A stretch of DNA of 64,000 bases from Thuidium tamariscinum (GCA_947034885.2 OX344757.2:5332001-5396000), one strand, 5' to 3'; positions 1 to 12,133 are shown, counted from the first letter of the stretch. A program made the numbers and translations. Notes: generated from the letters alone by a model not told the origin.

Positions 1-135
1 CCATCTTGACCATACATTGACCAAATTTTCAAGTTTGTAAGAAAATTATTTTCCTAATTTTAAAGTACTTTAAGAAAAATCATGACTCTAGTTACAAAAT
101 GCAACAAATAGTACAAGTGTTTCTTGCAATCACCC
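1..135. repeat. End of a TIR element (GGTGATTGCAAG family), cut by the window edge
   Basis: Positions 60-135, read on the minus strand, begin GGGTGATTGCAAGAAACAC and continue into the same AT-rich subterminal sequence as the element starting at 1783. The rest of the element lies left of the window. At least four more copies or fragments of this family are in the window (1350-2802, 5799-6345, 17696-17880, 24880-25570). No transposase is visible and the superfamily is unknown. Confidence 0.6.
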
Positions 136-221
136 ACACACAAACACAAATTTGACTAAACTTTGTGTTGACTTGCAGTACAAGATAGTGTGAGAGTGTA
201 TTGTATATACTTGAGACAACA

Positions 222-446
222 TGGTGAATTTTGTTCAAATTCCGTTAAAATGGCACAGAAAGTGTCAAAAACCAAAACACACACAACAGTGATCCCAAAA
301 CTGGCTAAATTTCGCTCATTTTCTACTTAATTTTTTCATGCCCTTTGTATAAATTTTAAAAAATCTTCCCAAAATGAACATTTGGCTAAAAACCCTGAAT
401 CTGTTCTGAGATCACTGACACACAATGCCTTATAATGAAATTCACC
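222..446. repeat. MITE with TGGTGAATTT ends
   Basis: The left end TGGTGAATTTTGTT is mirrored by the right end GAAATTCACCA. The same termini bound elements at 17199-17508 and 19154-19359. TA flanks are not intact here. The interior (about 288-412) reappears inverted at about 43186-43310, so this copy carries a block shared with another repeat. Confidence 0.55.
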
Positions 447-1349
447 ATCAACATCCATTCAACAGTTGTATAGTCATTCAATCACTTACACAGATGAGCA
501 CAGATCGATGCATGTCTTCTGGAGTTTCCACGCATAAAATTCAAGTGAAGGACACTCATCTCTTTGAAAAGTGTCTACAATTTCATTAAAAATGAACCTC
601 TGTCTCCAGCCCAATGAATTTCATTTGTGTTGTTCATTATCAAATGTTATCATTCAGCATTTGGACAGCAACCATTCACCACAAATGTGAACTTTAATTG
701 GATCCTTCTCTGTTTAACAGTACTCTGGAACCTTGTCATATCTAAACTTCTGCACATTTATGAGCTCATTTGAACTGAATTGCCAAAAAAAGAAAATGTC
801 AAAATTTTGATGGATTACTAGGTTTTGCACTTGGCACAAATCAGAGTTCAGGCTTGCAAGGTAGATGGATCCTCTCCCATATCCTACTTTATGGTGATCA
901 ATCGGGAGACTTTACATTATGAACAACTCGTCTAAAGGCATGTGAAGCTGTCATTCATTATACTGATGTTTAGGCCAAGGCTGCATTCAAGCACTTCTCT
1001 GCCAAGAATCAAGATCACAGTTGGGGAAGAAATTTTAGCTTAATTGGCTAAAATCGTACATTTTCTTGCACCAATCGGTTGCTTGGAGAATACTCTCGGC
1101 TAGGCCTTAAAAAAATAAAGAATAATCTCTTTTTTTCCTCTAAAATGATCGTGTTTTTTCTTGAAATTTTGAACTTCATTCGGAAATTTCGGATTTCAAC
1201 CAGCTAACTTGTAACTAAATGCCAGTACTCCCCATTCATTGGCCAAGATGAAAGGAGGTTGACCACTTGATCAACACCTGCAACGTGGACAAGACCTTGA
1301 AAAATGGATATGGAGTTGTGAACATGTCTTTTAAGCTTTTCATGCTTGA
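447..1349. other. Gene-free AT-rich stretch
   Basis: I see no coding region, RNA gene or clear repeat here. All frames are broken by frequent stops and no recognisable protein motif appears. Confidence 0.5.
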
Positions 1350-2802
1350 GGGTCATTGCAAGAAACATCGATTGGTTTCTGTATATTTTAGCCATAGTAT
1401 TCATGATTTTTTGGGAGTACTTTAAAAATAGAAAAATAATTTTTATAAAATATGAAAAATATGTTAAATGTATATTTCTTTAGGAAAATGGTACCCTGAG
1501 AAGGAAAAGTACAAAAACATTCTTTAACTAGGTGAACTAGAAAAGTACAAAATCTCATGAAAACAGGTACTTTGACATTTTAATTCGGAAAAAATAGGAA
1601 AAAAAACTTTTTGAAAAACTAAATTTTTTTAATTTGGAAATAATTGATGGTGACAAGATTTCATCAAAAAAATGATCTTAAACCATCTTCACTGTTCAAA
1701 AATTGCACATAATGAGAGTGTTGTTTGTACTCATGTGGAGTATATAAAATAATAAATTTTCAAATTTCCTTTGGTAGATACCGGTGATTGCAAGAAACAC
1801 CTGTCCTATTTGTTGCGTTTGGCTGATTTTTTCGGGAATACTTTAAAATTAGAAAATTAATTTTAAATTTAAAAAAAAATGAATAGTGTATATACCTCTA
1901 AGATGAAGGTTTTCACCGAAGGAAATGGATAGAAAAATTCTCTAAGTAGGAGAACTTGAAAAGTGCCAAACCTCCAGAAAATACATATCTTCATGTTTTA
2001 ATTAGGGAAAAATAGTAAAATAGATATTTTCAAAAAATAAAAAGTGGCCATTTGCAACAACTTTATGGAGATGGTCAATCACAAAAAATCCCACCAAAAT
2101 AATATTTTATATGTTTCAAAATACAAGCAAAAGGGAGCTCACTTTGTAGACCTCCACACCTCACAAAATTAACTTTTTTTAAAAATACTTCCCTGGAAAG
2201 CTAGAAGTCTACTAGAAGATCATCTCATCCAAATTTCATGTTAAAATCATTAAAAAAAGGTATAGCTCAGGTATTGAAAACCCCTAAACTGCCAAGTGTG
2301 ACATCCAATCGGGGGCTATTTTTGGATAGCAAAATATTTTTGAAAATTATGAAAAAATTATGGAAGGTTTATGATAGTTATGAGTACCTTCCCTACAAAT
2401 CTTGAATCAATCGGAGCTAAAACACAAAAGTTATGGCCAAAAAACAAATCAGAATGCATTGTGTGACACAAAATAGGACAGGTGTTTCTTGCAATCACCC
2501 ATACATGATTCCCTACTATGCAAATAGACCATGAAATTTTGAGCTCTAGATCATCAGATTTGGGGCCTCCTAACATTGTTAAAAACCCTAAAGGCCAAAA
2601 CTGCTAATTGTGACAAATTAGCTAAATGTAAATGTAAAATTACTATTTTTAAATACATTAAAAATAAGAGATCTAATTTAATTAGGAATCTCTAGTAAAA
2701 AGTTCAAACTTAAGGGATTCATGCTTCAAAACTTATTACAAAACACAACAAAGTCACTTTAATCGTGACATGAAATAGGACTAGTGTTTCTTGCAATGAC
2801 CC
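1350..2802. repeat. Outer element of a nested pair (GGGTCATTGCAAG ends)
   Basis: The left end GGGTCATTGCAAGAAACA at 1350 is mirrored by TGTTTCTTGCAATGACCC ending at 2802. Its left subterminal sequence resembles the left half of the element at 1783-2500, which lies inside it. The two are relatives of one family, one apparently inserted in the other. There is no coding capacity. Confidence 0.6.
1783..2500. repeat. Inner TIR element, about 720 bp
   Basis: The termini GGTGATTGCAAGAAACACC and its complement ending at 2500 match over about 30 bases. The interior is AT-rich and non-coding. This is the best-preserved copy of the family in the window. I could not define a target-site duplication. Confidence 0.65.
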
Positions 2803-4390
2803 TTGAATCAAAGTCTGGTGTGACCTCCATCGGTGTCTCCAATAGTATCACTATTTAGATGACCTTTCAATCTTCGGTACTAATTAAAAGTTTGTCAATA
2901 CTATGGAAGAACTTAGATTTTGAAAATTGAAATTTGACTAGACTCTTTTTGTCAAAGGACAATATGGCACTAACTCACAATCAAGTTTAGTACCAATGTA
3001 GGAATCTCTTAAATTGCATGGGCGTTAACCATTCATCACCTAAGCTCCAAATTGGTCTAAAAGTATTCTTGCTTTTCAAGCCTTATAAATTTAAATGTCA
3101 CTAAGATATGAAAATCTCAATCATACAATTTTGTAGTGTCCATGTTGTAAATGATGTGGATCAAATTTGGAGTCATTTGGCCACACAGATTGCAAGATCA
3201 TAATGTTTATGTGTTGAAAAAAGTTACTAAATTTTTTCCTAAAAACACATTTGGAAGTGAAATTTGATTTCTTAACCTCTAGCTTAACCTACTCCTAGGG
3301 GGCAGGGAGAACTAACCCCCTCGCTCGGCCACTTGGGTAAAACATTGTAATTTTTTTTTTTTTCACACTGATTTTTTTTTGCAAATTTTGAATTCATATT
3401 TGCGATCAGAGACCGCAAATTAGCTAGGGGGTGAAGAAAGTAGGGGTGATCACGGCCCAAACTAGGGGGCTTTTTGTTTTGATTGCACCTCTGGTAAAAC
3501 ATGGTAAGGCCAAGCGAGGGGGCCAATCCACCCAGATCCTCCGGGACCTACTCAAATGGACAAACATTAAACAAAAAAATGATTTAAAACCAACATACAT
3601 GAAACACATTGTTAAAGAAAATTTCATTCAAATGCTTTGAAATGTTTGTAAAATTACTTTGAAATAGCAAAAATAGCAAAAAAGGGTGAAAAAACACATC
3701 TATGATTGCACCTCCTTCTACTAAAATGATTCTTAGTCACTCATAACTTCTTGGATTGATATGAAATTTTAGCCACACAAACTTGACTACAATGCACAAT
3801 TTTTTCAAAAAGCTTATTAGAAACAAACATTGTATGAGAAATAAACAAGCTGACAAAGTTCATTGTAATCCAAAATTGTCTAGCTTTTGAACTTTGAATT
3901 GCTTCCAAACATTCAAAACAACTTAGATTGCCATGAAAATTTGACCACAATAACCAAACTTCTAGAAAAACATAATTCAACAAATTTTATTGAAAACAAA
4001 TATGAGAGGAAGGAAATACAAGCCCCTAAAGTTGCAAGCCATCAACTGCAGTTTACTGAACTCAAATTGAACCTATGAATTTTGATTGGCTCTCAAAACA
4101 TTTGAACATCTTGGATTGATCTAAAAATTTAATCTCAAAAACTAGACTAGTAAGTATGTATAACTTTCCCAACAAATTTCATTGAATTTGGTCATTTGAT
4201 GCAAAAGTTACACCACTTTGAATTAGATTGTCAAACTATATGAGGATGCTTTTTGTCCCCTTAGGCAATGAAGGATTAATCCCTAAATTTTTTTGACTAT
4301 GTTTTCACCCAAAATGCTTCAAAATTGCAATTCCTAATTTACAAGTGCATAATTTTTTTTGAATACATTTTTTGACACATGTAACCATAG
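2803..4390. other. Gene-free AT-rich stretch
   Basis: Apart from the small MITE at 3312-3530 I see no gene. Short open frames here are AT-rich, have no recognisable motif and partly derive from that MITE. Confidence 0.5.
3312..3530. repeat. MITE with CCCCCTCGCTCGGCC ends, copy 1
   Basis: The left arm CCCCCTCGCTCGGCC is mirrored by the right arm GGCCAAGCGAGGGGG. A second copy in opposite orientation lies at 27394-27612, and a degenerate copy at about 58935-59065. The GC-rich ends stand out against the AT-rich surroundings. Non-coding. Confidence 0.6.
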
Positions 4391-4723
4391 GATCTTGTAG
4401 TAAAGTGGTTTCTAGGGGAGGACACTTCCCGTTTTTTAATAACCTACGTGCGACGGAATATAGGGTACATTTAAATAATCTTAGCTAAAATTTATAAGAA
4501 ATTTACATATAAAATAGGGGACATTAAAAAGACAAAGTGTTTTAAAAATAAAATAGGGATGATAATATGGCTGATTTTTCCACTTTATGGTAAAATAGGG
4601 GCTCTTTTAATGTTGCCAAGTAATGATTACAAGTAATTGATAGCCCCTCTAAAAATACCCCACCGCCGCACGTGGGTCCCCCAAATATACAAGAAGTGTC
4701 CTCCCCGGGCACTTCACAAGATC
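4391..4723. repeat. MITE with GATCTTGT and GGGGAGGACACTTC inverted ends
   Basis: GATCTTGT at 4391 and ACAAGATC ending at 4723 are complementary. Just inside them, GGGGAGGACACTTC (4415) is mirrored by GAAGTGTCCTCCCC (ending 4706), and then ACGTGCGACGG by a related sequence. The imperfect inverted repeat is about 70 bases long. No open frame. No other copy was noticed in this window. Confidence 0.6.
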
Positions 4724-5798
4724 ACATTTGTACGATAAAATGTTCAAAATGGTGGTTACTCCTTGAATTCATTTTTCAATGCAAGTTGGCTAGATGCTCA
4801 AAAAATTTCATATCATTTGAAATTGTACAATCTATAAGAAAACAATAGTAAGTAGAAAAAAAATAGAAAACAATTCAAAATACTAAATTGTGAACAATTT
4901 ATTTATCAAAATGAAAAATGACAATCCCAATGGTTGTAATAATTTAATAAACAATCTTCACCTAATGTTTTGGTTGTTTTTTTCAAAAATATTAAAACTT
5001 GAATTAAATAAAGTATTTCAAACTTTATTTACAATAGAAATTCTATAAATACACTCAAACTATTCCACACTAAAAATCCTCATAACTTTCATCTCATGAA
5101 TCAAAATGGGATGATTCATAGATTTCCACGGAGACATAAATTTAATAAATCAATTTCAAATTTTTATTTCCTACAAAATGTATTTTTTAAAGAATCTCTT
5201 TTTATTGCCAAGTTGTTGCTAAGCAATGAAAACTACATATCATACCATAACTTTTTAACCATGTAGTCAAAAGTTATAAAAACTGTTGGACCTTGAGGAT
5301 ATTCCTTAGAAAAATGTTGTGTGAAAAATTCAAAGAAAATAAATAAAAACCCCATTCATGATGACCTGCCCAAAATCACTACGTTGCCAAAATACGTTGT
5401 TTAGGGCTTTAGGGGTTAAGAACCACCCCAATAAATGGTTGTGAAATAGACATGAGATGGTTCTTAAATTGACTTCTAAAATCATTGAATGAATTAAGAA
5501 AAGAAAGAATTATTAATTACAAGAGCCAATCATTCTTTTTGCTTTCTCCATCTTTTTTAGAAGTAGATTTATGGAAGACCTAAGGTCATAAAATAGGGGC
5601 CTATAGCACAACTCATTTGAAAATTCATGAATAATTCAAAAAGGCCTCAAAAATTATGAAACCATTTGTGTTAGATTCCTTGTCTATTTTTCTTTGACTA
5701 AGAAACGAGCTAAAAATTTTCCCATCTAAAGAAATATATGGAAAAAAATACCATCCTATATATGAGTAAATTTTTAAGCTTCCTACCTTATAGAGTGA
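4724..5798. other. Gene-free AT-rich stretch
   Basis: No coding region or RNA gene is recognisable. A lone TTTAGGGGTTA near 5408 resembles one terminus of the pogo-derived elements at 7622 and 61864, but no partner end was found. Confidence 0.4.
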
Positions 5799-6345
5799 TT
5801 ATAAGAAACACTTGTAATTTTGATGTCACACCATGCCCACAAATTAATTTTTTTTTAAATTTAGAAATTATTTTACTATTTAAAAATAACCCCCAATTTT
5901 ATGTCACACTTTTCAATTTGGGTTTTGTTTGAACAATTTAGTATCCCAAAAAATGAATGTAGAGCTGAAATTTCCAGAAAGGTACAATAGTCTTCTAGTA
6001 TATTTATTGCTTTAATTTGAAGGAATTTCAAAAATAATTACTTTTATGTCATGTGGAAGAAAACAAAATGAGCCCCTTTCTGCTTGCAATTTGAAACATA
6101 TAAAATATTATTTTGGTGGGCTTTTTTTTATAAATTATAACATCAAAGTACCTATTTTGTCAAGATTTTGCACATTTCTAGTTCATGTGTAGAGGATTTT
6201 TCTATGCTTTTCCTTCCTAAGGTATCTTCTTCTTAAAAGTATATATAAAATTAAAATTAAAAATTAATTTTAAAATGCTCAAGAAAAAAATCCACAAGTA
6301 CCTCTAAGAACACAACAAATAGTACAAGCATTTCCTGCAATCACC
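5799..6345. repeat. Shorter copy of the GGTGATTGCAAG family
   Basis: The left end GTGATTATAAGAAACACTTG and the right end TTTCCTGCAATCACC are degenerate matches to the termini of the 1783-2500 element. The interior shares its AT-rich subterminal blocks in opposite orientation. It is about 550 bp, so internally deleted. Non-coding. Confidence 0.5.
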
Positions 6346-7621
6346 TTATGAACTAACATTGTTCAATTGTTAAGTGAAGTGCATTTTCATATCTTTCCAT
6401 GAATTTTATTCTAATCAACAATGTATCCATTTCAATTGAATTTTTAGTGTTTGAGAAATCTTTGGCAATGTTGCAAAATAAATAGTTGAAGACATGCTAA
6501 GAACAATTCAAGCTTCTTGTGTTTGCAATGTACTTTACAATTTCTTACAGTTTTAATTCTAGATTTTTCATTTTCTTCCTAATGGCTATTCATAGTAAAC
6601 TATGTCCATTGGAGCTACCATTGTGACCTATTAACTACTTTAAAGTGGTTATTTTCTTCTAATAAGTCTATACTTTAGAAGAAGTTGTCCTTAGGCAATT
6701 TTTATAAATCACTTGAAATCGCCATTTTCAATGTAGAGAAGATAAATTTTCGAAAATTGTTTCTCATGAAATTCGAATTGTAGGACCTTGCTCTAGATTA
6801 TTATGAAAATGCTTAGATGAAATTTTAAAACTTTGACCATATTAGTCATAACTCATAAGGTACAACTGTAAAAATATTTAGAGTAAAGAAAATGTTTTCT
6901 TTTACTCCTAGCTTGACTAGATTATAAGGCTTTGTCTCCTCTAGAACCTTAAATTTGTTATATAGAACACTAAAAATTGTGTATTAAATTCTTTTCGTAT
7001 TGAAAAATTGAGTTGATGATTTGATAAAAAAAAACTTCAAGTCCTATGCCTATGATTTGCATTCTTTTTAAATTATTGAGTATTTCAAAGAACTAATAGA
7101 ACATTTAATCAAAGTAGAAAAATTTAATTATTTTGAACATTTTACAATTCAGACTGTCTAGTGTGAAATCTAAATTGGTCGTAGATTTTTGAAATCTATA
7201 TTAGTCTTAAGTTTCTAACTCAATAATTGTCTTAGATGTTATAGATTGCGTGGTTTGAAATCTACTGCTATCGTAGATTTTCAAAGTCTATTTTAGACCT
7301 AGATGTTTGAAATCTATACCTATCCTAGATGTCAGTTTACAATTAAAACCCCTTGGTCTAAAAAATGGCATGTGGAATCTACCATTTTAATTAAATTTGC
7401 CATGAAGGTAATACTAAATTCTTGATACCTTTGAAATGGAAATGAAATGTACATTTATCTTGCAACTAGCTAGCATTCCCAGCAAAGTAGTGAAACTAGG
7501 GTATGAGACTTTGAATTATTGAATCTTCTCATATTAAAAAACTTTGATGTTAAAATTTTGAATGTAAATTTAAGATCATCTCAAAGTGTTTGAATTTTGG
7601 ACACTGCTCCTTTAGAGTTTA
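6346..7621. other. Gene-free AT-rich stretch with a degraded MITE
   Basis: About 7140-7415 contains phrases such as GTAGATTTTCAAAGTCTA and ends CCATTTTAATTAAATTTGCC. It resembles the TGGCGAATTT MITE at 17199-17508 with one end lost. No gene is recognisable. Confidence 0.4.
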
Positions 7622-8262
7622 ACCCCTAAATGCCCAAGGCACCCAAAAGTGATGTCGAAGAAACTTTGAAGTTAAATAAAACCTTACCAAAATTCTATTT
7701 TTAGTAGTTTATATTTTTAGAATATTCTTTTTGAAGTCTAGTTTTAGCATCAATAATCTGATTTTGAAAATGAATGAATATGATTTTTCTATTCAAGATT
7801 TAGTGCAAGGGTACCCATTGCAATCTTGACATTCCATAGTATTAAGGACTCTTGGAAATGAGCCTCAAACATATACACTAGATCCTAGAGAAAAATCACA
7901 CTAAAAATTCATTTAAAAAATTTGCAAAGTAGATTTTGAGAAGCCATAAATTGATTGGGTTATGCTTGTTAGACCCTTCAACCTCATATTTTGGTGACCA
8001 ACTTTTTAGATTTGACATGTAAAAAGAGAACTCAAAGATATTCATAGTTTTTACACCGTCATGATCAAACATTATAATCTTTCAATCCGTAAGTGATATT
8101 GTTGTGTTTTCTTTTCCTATGTCATCTCTAACATGTCTACTTTGAATTTGTACGGTTACAATTTTAAGAAAATTGATTCAACTTATCAAAATATTGAATT
8201 TTTGTTCAATTTCTAAGAGCCAATTCCAAGAAGCTCAAAACCGGCCTTGGGCATTTAGGGGT
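7622..8262. repeat. Non-autonomous pogo-type element, copy 1 (641 bp)
   Basis: Termini ACCCCTAAATGCCCAAGGC and its complement, flanked by TA on both sides (7620-7621 and 8263-8264), as expected for Tc1/mariner/pogo insertions. It is highly similar along its length to 61864-62503. A truncated copy is at 22738-23060. Its first about 130 bases match the 3' end of the decayed transposase element at 28070, so it is probably a deletion derivative of that family. No coding capacity. Confidence 0.8.
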
Positions 8263-8264
8263 TA

Positions 8265-8829
8265 AATAAATGGTTAAACTCATTTAATATTTCATGTATG
8301 GCATCTTTCATAGCATTTAATTATCACAGTCAAGTGCACAAAGCTCTAAACAGGAAGTTTGGATCTGAATTCAGATCGGGTGCATACATTGATAATTGCA
8401 ACATCCTAAGCTCAGAACCAGAACTTTCACGAAACTGAAATTAATATTAAATAGGACCCCAAACAAGGACATTCTTCTGCTAAGCTTCTTACTAGCTGGT
8501 CTTCCGGACTCAAACATCCCTTTGAAATTTCATCTGCAGATATCACACACTTCATCTTCTAAAACGATTACAGATGCACAGCTTTACAACTCACAGATTT
8601 CACACTTCCACACACTGTAAACCGTTTTATGAAATTGTCACGAACTGTGAACGTGTTGATTCATTTCAAAATACTTGTTGTCAGTTACAGCTGTAGCCTG
8701 GAAGCCCAAATAGACACGAAGGAACTTGCAGTTCCCGCTTGGATTCTCTAGCAGCGATTCTGAGATCAATTGATGTACGTCATTTAACTATCTCGCTTAA
8801 TCAGAAGTCATCAGACCCTGTCTGGCTTC
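8265..8829. other. Intergenic stretch beyond the first GLP
   Basis: No gene is recognisable. The right part runs into the 3' flank of the germin-like gene at 8920-9585 and the outer edge of the inverted duplication. Confidence 0.4.
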
Positions 8830-8919
8830 CAAAAGAATGGTGGTAGTATCAAATTATCAATGGCTTAATGTATCCAAAGACTTTGAGAACTAAATCGGAT
8901 GAGCTATCAGTCGATCGAT

Positions 8920-9585
8920 TTACATGCGGAACTGCTTCTGGATCTGGTCCACCGTGTACTCGTTGATGCGGAATGCCTTCTCCAACACCTCGTCCTTGAT
9001 GTCCGGGGTGAACAAAGCCGGAGCAATTTGTTGCACGCCGGGGTTCTGGCTGCTCAAGGCGGCGAAAGCCAAAGCGGGACCCTTGCCCACGTTCAGCTGG
9101 AAGTGCACCAGGCCCTTGGGGAACACGAACAGCTCGCCTTCCTTGAGGGTGGTGGCGAACAAGGTGTTGCTGGTGCTGACGAAGCCCACGTACAGCTCGC
9201 CCTTGGCCAGGATGAGAATCTCGGTGGCGCGCGGGTGGGTGTGCGGGGGGTTGATGCCGCCCTTGGCGAAGTCGATGCGGGCCGCGGAGATGCCCAAAGT
9301 GTTCAATCCGGGGAACTGGAGCACGGTGGCGGGCGTGACTGCGGCCTTGTTGGCGTTGTTGGTGTTTCCTGGTTTCTTCAAGCCAGCGAACGTGAAGTCG
9401 TACGCGGACACCTGATCGGCGGGCTTGCAGGTGAGTCCGTTGATGGTGGTTCCGCTCTTCAAGTCTGCGACGCAGAAGTCTTGGAGCGGATCCTCGTCGG
9501 CTGCCATGGCGAGCATGGGCACCAGTGCCACGCTCATCAACACGGCCACGGTCACCCACAAGCTCCTGCGGGTCATGATACCCAT
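8920..9585 (-). CDS. GLP: Germin-like protein, copy 1
   Basis: Intronless gene for a 221-residue secreted cupin of the germin-like family. Germins and GLPs are extracellular manganese-binding proteins, often hexameric, with oxalate oxidase or superoxide dismutase activity in some members; the activity here is unknown. Residues 1-28 form a signal peptide ending near AMA. Cys38 and Cys53 match the germin disulphide. Box 1 has His115, His117 and Glu122; box 2 has His161 and Asn165. A KGE tripeptide lies at 128-130. I see no N-x-S/T sequon. The start MGIMTRRS is chosen because all three copies share it and it begins the signal peptide; the frame stays open 27 codons upstream. The product differs from the copy at 12134 at only a few residues. 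The gene is the left arm of the inverted duplication. Confidence 0.95.
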   Translation of the reverse strand: MGIMTRRSLWVTVAVLMSVALVPMLAMAADEDPLQDFCVADLKSGTTINGLTCKPADQVSAYDFTFAGLKKPGNTNNANKAAVTPATVLQFPGLNTLGISAARIDFAKGGINPPHTHPRATEILILAKGELYVGFVSTSNTLFATTLKEGELFVFPKGLVHFQLNVGKGPALAFAALSSQNPGVQQIAPALFTPDIKDEVLEKAFRINEYTVDQIQKQFRM

Positions 9586-9791
9586 GCCACTTGAATAGTT
9601 CGATATCAGTCGCTTCGAGCTGCGCACTGGAGTTTGAAGGTTCAGTCCAGGCCGGAGTTCGATCACTTGCAGGTCGAGGTTTCTGGATCAGTTGCAGGAG
9701 TCGGAGTGCTGGTGTGCACGGAGCTGATGAAGGAAGCTGAAGATTGCGATTGGAATGGTTGCTGCTGTGACAATTGTTTGAGTTGTGGGGG

Positions 9792-9849
9792 TTTATGTAG
9801 AGATCCCCAGTCGATGAGTTGCCCTTCAGCCCTTGTGATGAAGCGCGTT
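9792..9849 (-). promoter_or_regulatory. Core promoter of GLP copy 1
   Basis: On the minus strand, TACATAAA (9792-9799) lies about 207 bases before the start codon in the same relative place as TATA boxes of the other two GLPs. It is followed by a conserved leader with CACAGCAGCAACCATTCC. AACGCGC (9843-9849) upstream is shared with both other copies. Confidence 0.6.
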
Positions 9850-10249
9850 ATCGAAGACTCGTCGGCGGTGTCTGGAAGGCAAACCCGGAGGAAAGCTCTG
9901 AAGTTGAGGACCGGAAATTGTGTGAGTGGGGTCTCAGTCGGCTGCCGAGAGTAAAGTTCGGGTCCAATGAAAGTCAGAGCAACTGAGACATCTTGGAATT
10001 AAAAACCCGGTGTTTTCCAAGTCAGTTTCCTGACTCGGCTTGCCTCCTTTGTAACTTATTTCTTCTGGGCCAGGGTGAATTGAGCCCCTCATTACCCAAA
10101 AAGTGGATGGATGGGGATGAGGGGGCCATTCCTCTGTGCATCCCTTTCCTCCTCCCCCCTTCTTCCTCCCTTCTTCCTCCCGCCTTCCCCCTCTGACCTC
10201 CCACTCGACCTCCCTGCCCTCCGATTTCCTCCCTGCGGCGTGCTGCAAA

Positions 10250-11520
10250 CTTGGAAGCTCTTCTCCTGGTCTCGAGTGTTTTTCAAATGTTGAAGCTCCC
10301 TTCCATTAGAGAAAATATGGACTCTGTGGAGGGCTGCCAGACTTTGACAAGCTAGTCTATTACTACTCTTGTACTACACCTCTACTAAGCTATAGAAAGG
10401 ACAAAATTACTAGCAGAGATGTCTTTCAGCTTGTGTGAATATCTTAAGCATCTCTTCTTTTTTAATTCTAGATCTGTCAGGGAGAGATGACAGGTTTCTT
10501 CTTTCGCAGTCCACCTGGAAGCTGGAAGCTGCAACTTGAATTTTTTTTGTATTTCCTTTACAATTAAATGCTCTGACAACAACAAAACTGACACGAACGT
10601 CAATAGGGGAAAAAAACTGTCAAAATCAAAATAAATCTTTTCGATGGGTCTCTCCGGCACCTCTTAGCGACCCTTCGGAAAGTCCATATTTTCTCTAATG
10701 CTTCTCGTCGCCGAATCTGCTCCAAATGTCTATGCTCTATGAATGTTTGAAAACGTTAATTGCTTTGTTGCAAAAGCTTTCTTGTTGTTATGGAATTGGA
10801 TTATTTCATTCTTGTTGAAGCTCCATGAAATGTGGATCTAGAGTTTTAGAAGTATGGTCTGTTTGAAATTTCGAGTTTAATATGAGAAACAAGAAAACCA
10901 ACGAACAAGTTGACATGATTAGAGCTTGAACTTACGTATTGTATCTCAATGCTCTCAATCTCTCCCTTGGAAATTCTTCGACTCTGCAAGTGAACCCAAG
11001 TACAACTTTGTCAAAACAAGAATAGTTCATTAATTGGGTGCTACCAGACTTTAATCAGTTCAAGCCTCACATCTGCACCAGCCAGTGGCAGGTTTTAATT
11101 AAACCGACACAGTTGTAGTTGCCGACTGAAGTTTGAGATCTATTCCAGTCCGAGTTTTTAGAGCACTGGGCATGTGGAATTGTGTACATGCACTTGCATT
11201 GATCGAATGTTATAATCTTTGGCATTGAGATTAACACATTGGCTGACTAGAATGTGTCAGAAACTGCATTTGAATCATTCTTCAAAGTCGGAACAAGAGT
11301 ACAAAATGAGAATTTCAATACACCGTACTTATTTGCTCGACATAACCAACCACAACAACAGTGTACCAACATTTGAGGTGAGCAGGATTAGGACTCTCCT
11401 CTCTAGACAATGCGTTTCAATCTCTAAAACTCAAGAATTCCTCTACACATCGATACTTCAACAAAAAACAAATAGAAACCCAAAGCATCCACAGGGAGCG
11501 GGAGGGCAGGGAGGCAGGTC
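10250..11520. other. Spacer between the head-to-head GLP arms
   Basis: No gene is recognisable. The edges are polypyrimidine/polypurine tracts (about 10130-10200 and 11510-11590) belonging to the duplicated arms. Their open frames are low-complexity and repetitive, so I do not call them genes. The centre is unique AT-rich sequence. Confidence 0.5.
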
Positions 11521-11878
11521 AGAAGGTCGGAGGGGGAAGGGAGGAGGAGGAAGAAGGGAGGAAGAAGGGGGGAGGAGGAGGGGGATGCACAGAGGAATGG
11601 CCCCCTCATCCCCATCCATCCATCCACTTTCGGGGCTATGAGGGGGACAACCGTGGCCGGGCCAGTTGACCCTGACCCTTTTCTTTCGGGGATCAGTGGG
11701 TGAAAGAGAAGACCCTCGGGCTTGCATTTGACCCCGTCACTCTCACGAATCCGTCCCAGAGGGCGGCCCTGCGGGTCCCTCCAGGCAACCTTCCTCGATT
11801 CCTTGGTCGTCCGTCTCAGAGAAAGTTCTTTCCGAATTTTCTTCCGAGTTTTCCTTCCAGCCACCCCGCGTCTTGGAG

Positions 11879-11918
11879 AACGCGCGTCACCACTCACGCC
11901 TTGAGATGTCTATAAGCC
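11879..11918 (+). promoter_or_regulatory. Core promoter of GLP copy 2
   Basis: AACGCGC at 11879-11885 is followed 26 bases later by the TATA box TATAAG at 11911. The start codon is 223 bases after the TATA box. A leader motif GTAACAGCAGCAA near 11937 recurs in the other GLPs. Confidence 0.65.
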
Positions 11919-12133
11919 CTCACAACCCAAGAAATCGTAACAGCAGCAAATTCATTCCAGTACGTATTCAGCATCCTCCAGCTTCCACAGCCATTTCCCG
12001 TACATCATTCTCTTGCAACTGACACAGTTCGGCACTCTTGCACGAAGCTGAACGTACTCAGCTCCAGAACTCAACGATCGGGATTTCAAATTCCAGCACC
12101 TCGAAACTACTGAGATATATCGATCTACACGGC

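Noticed and set aside
8849-9594. Long open frames overlapping the GLP genes on both strands (also at 12125-12864 and 15777-16490)
   Set aside because: These follow from the strong GC bias at GLP codon third positions. Their products are His/Arg/Gly-rich, have no motif, and are matched in every GLP copy only because the copies are similar.
9934-10293. Pro/Ser-rich and Gly/Glu-rich frames beside GLP copy 1 (and at 11424-11727)
   Set aside because: They translate polypyrimidine/polypurine tracts of the duplicated arms; no domain and no sign of a real start.
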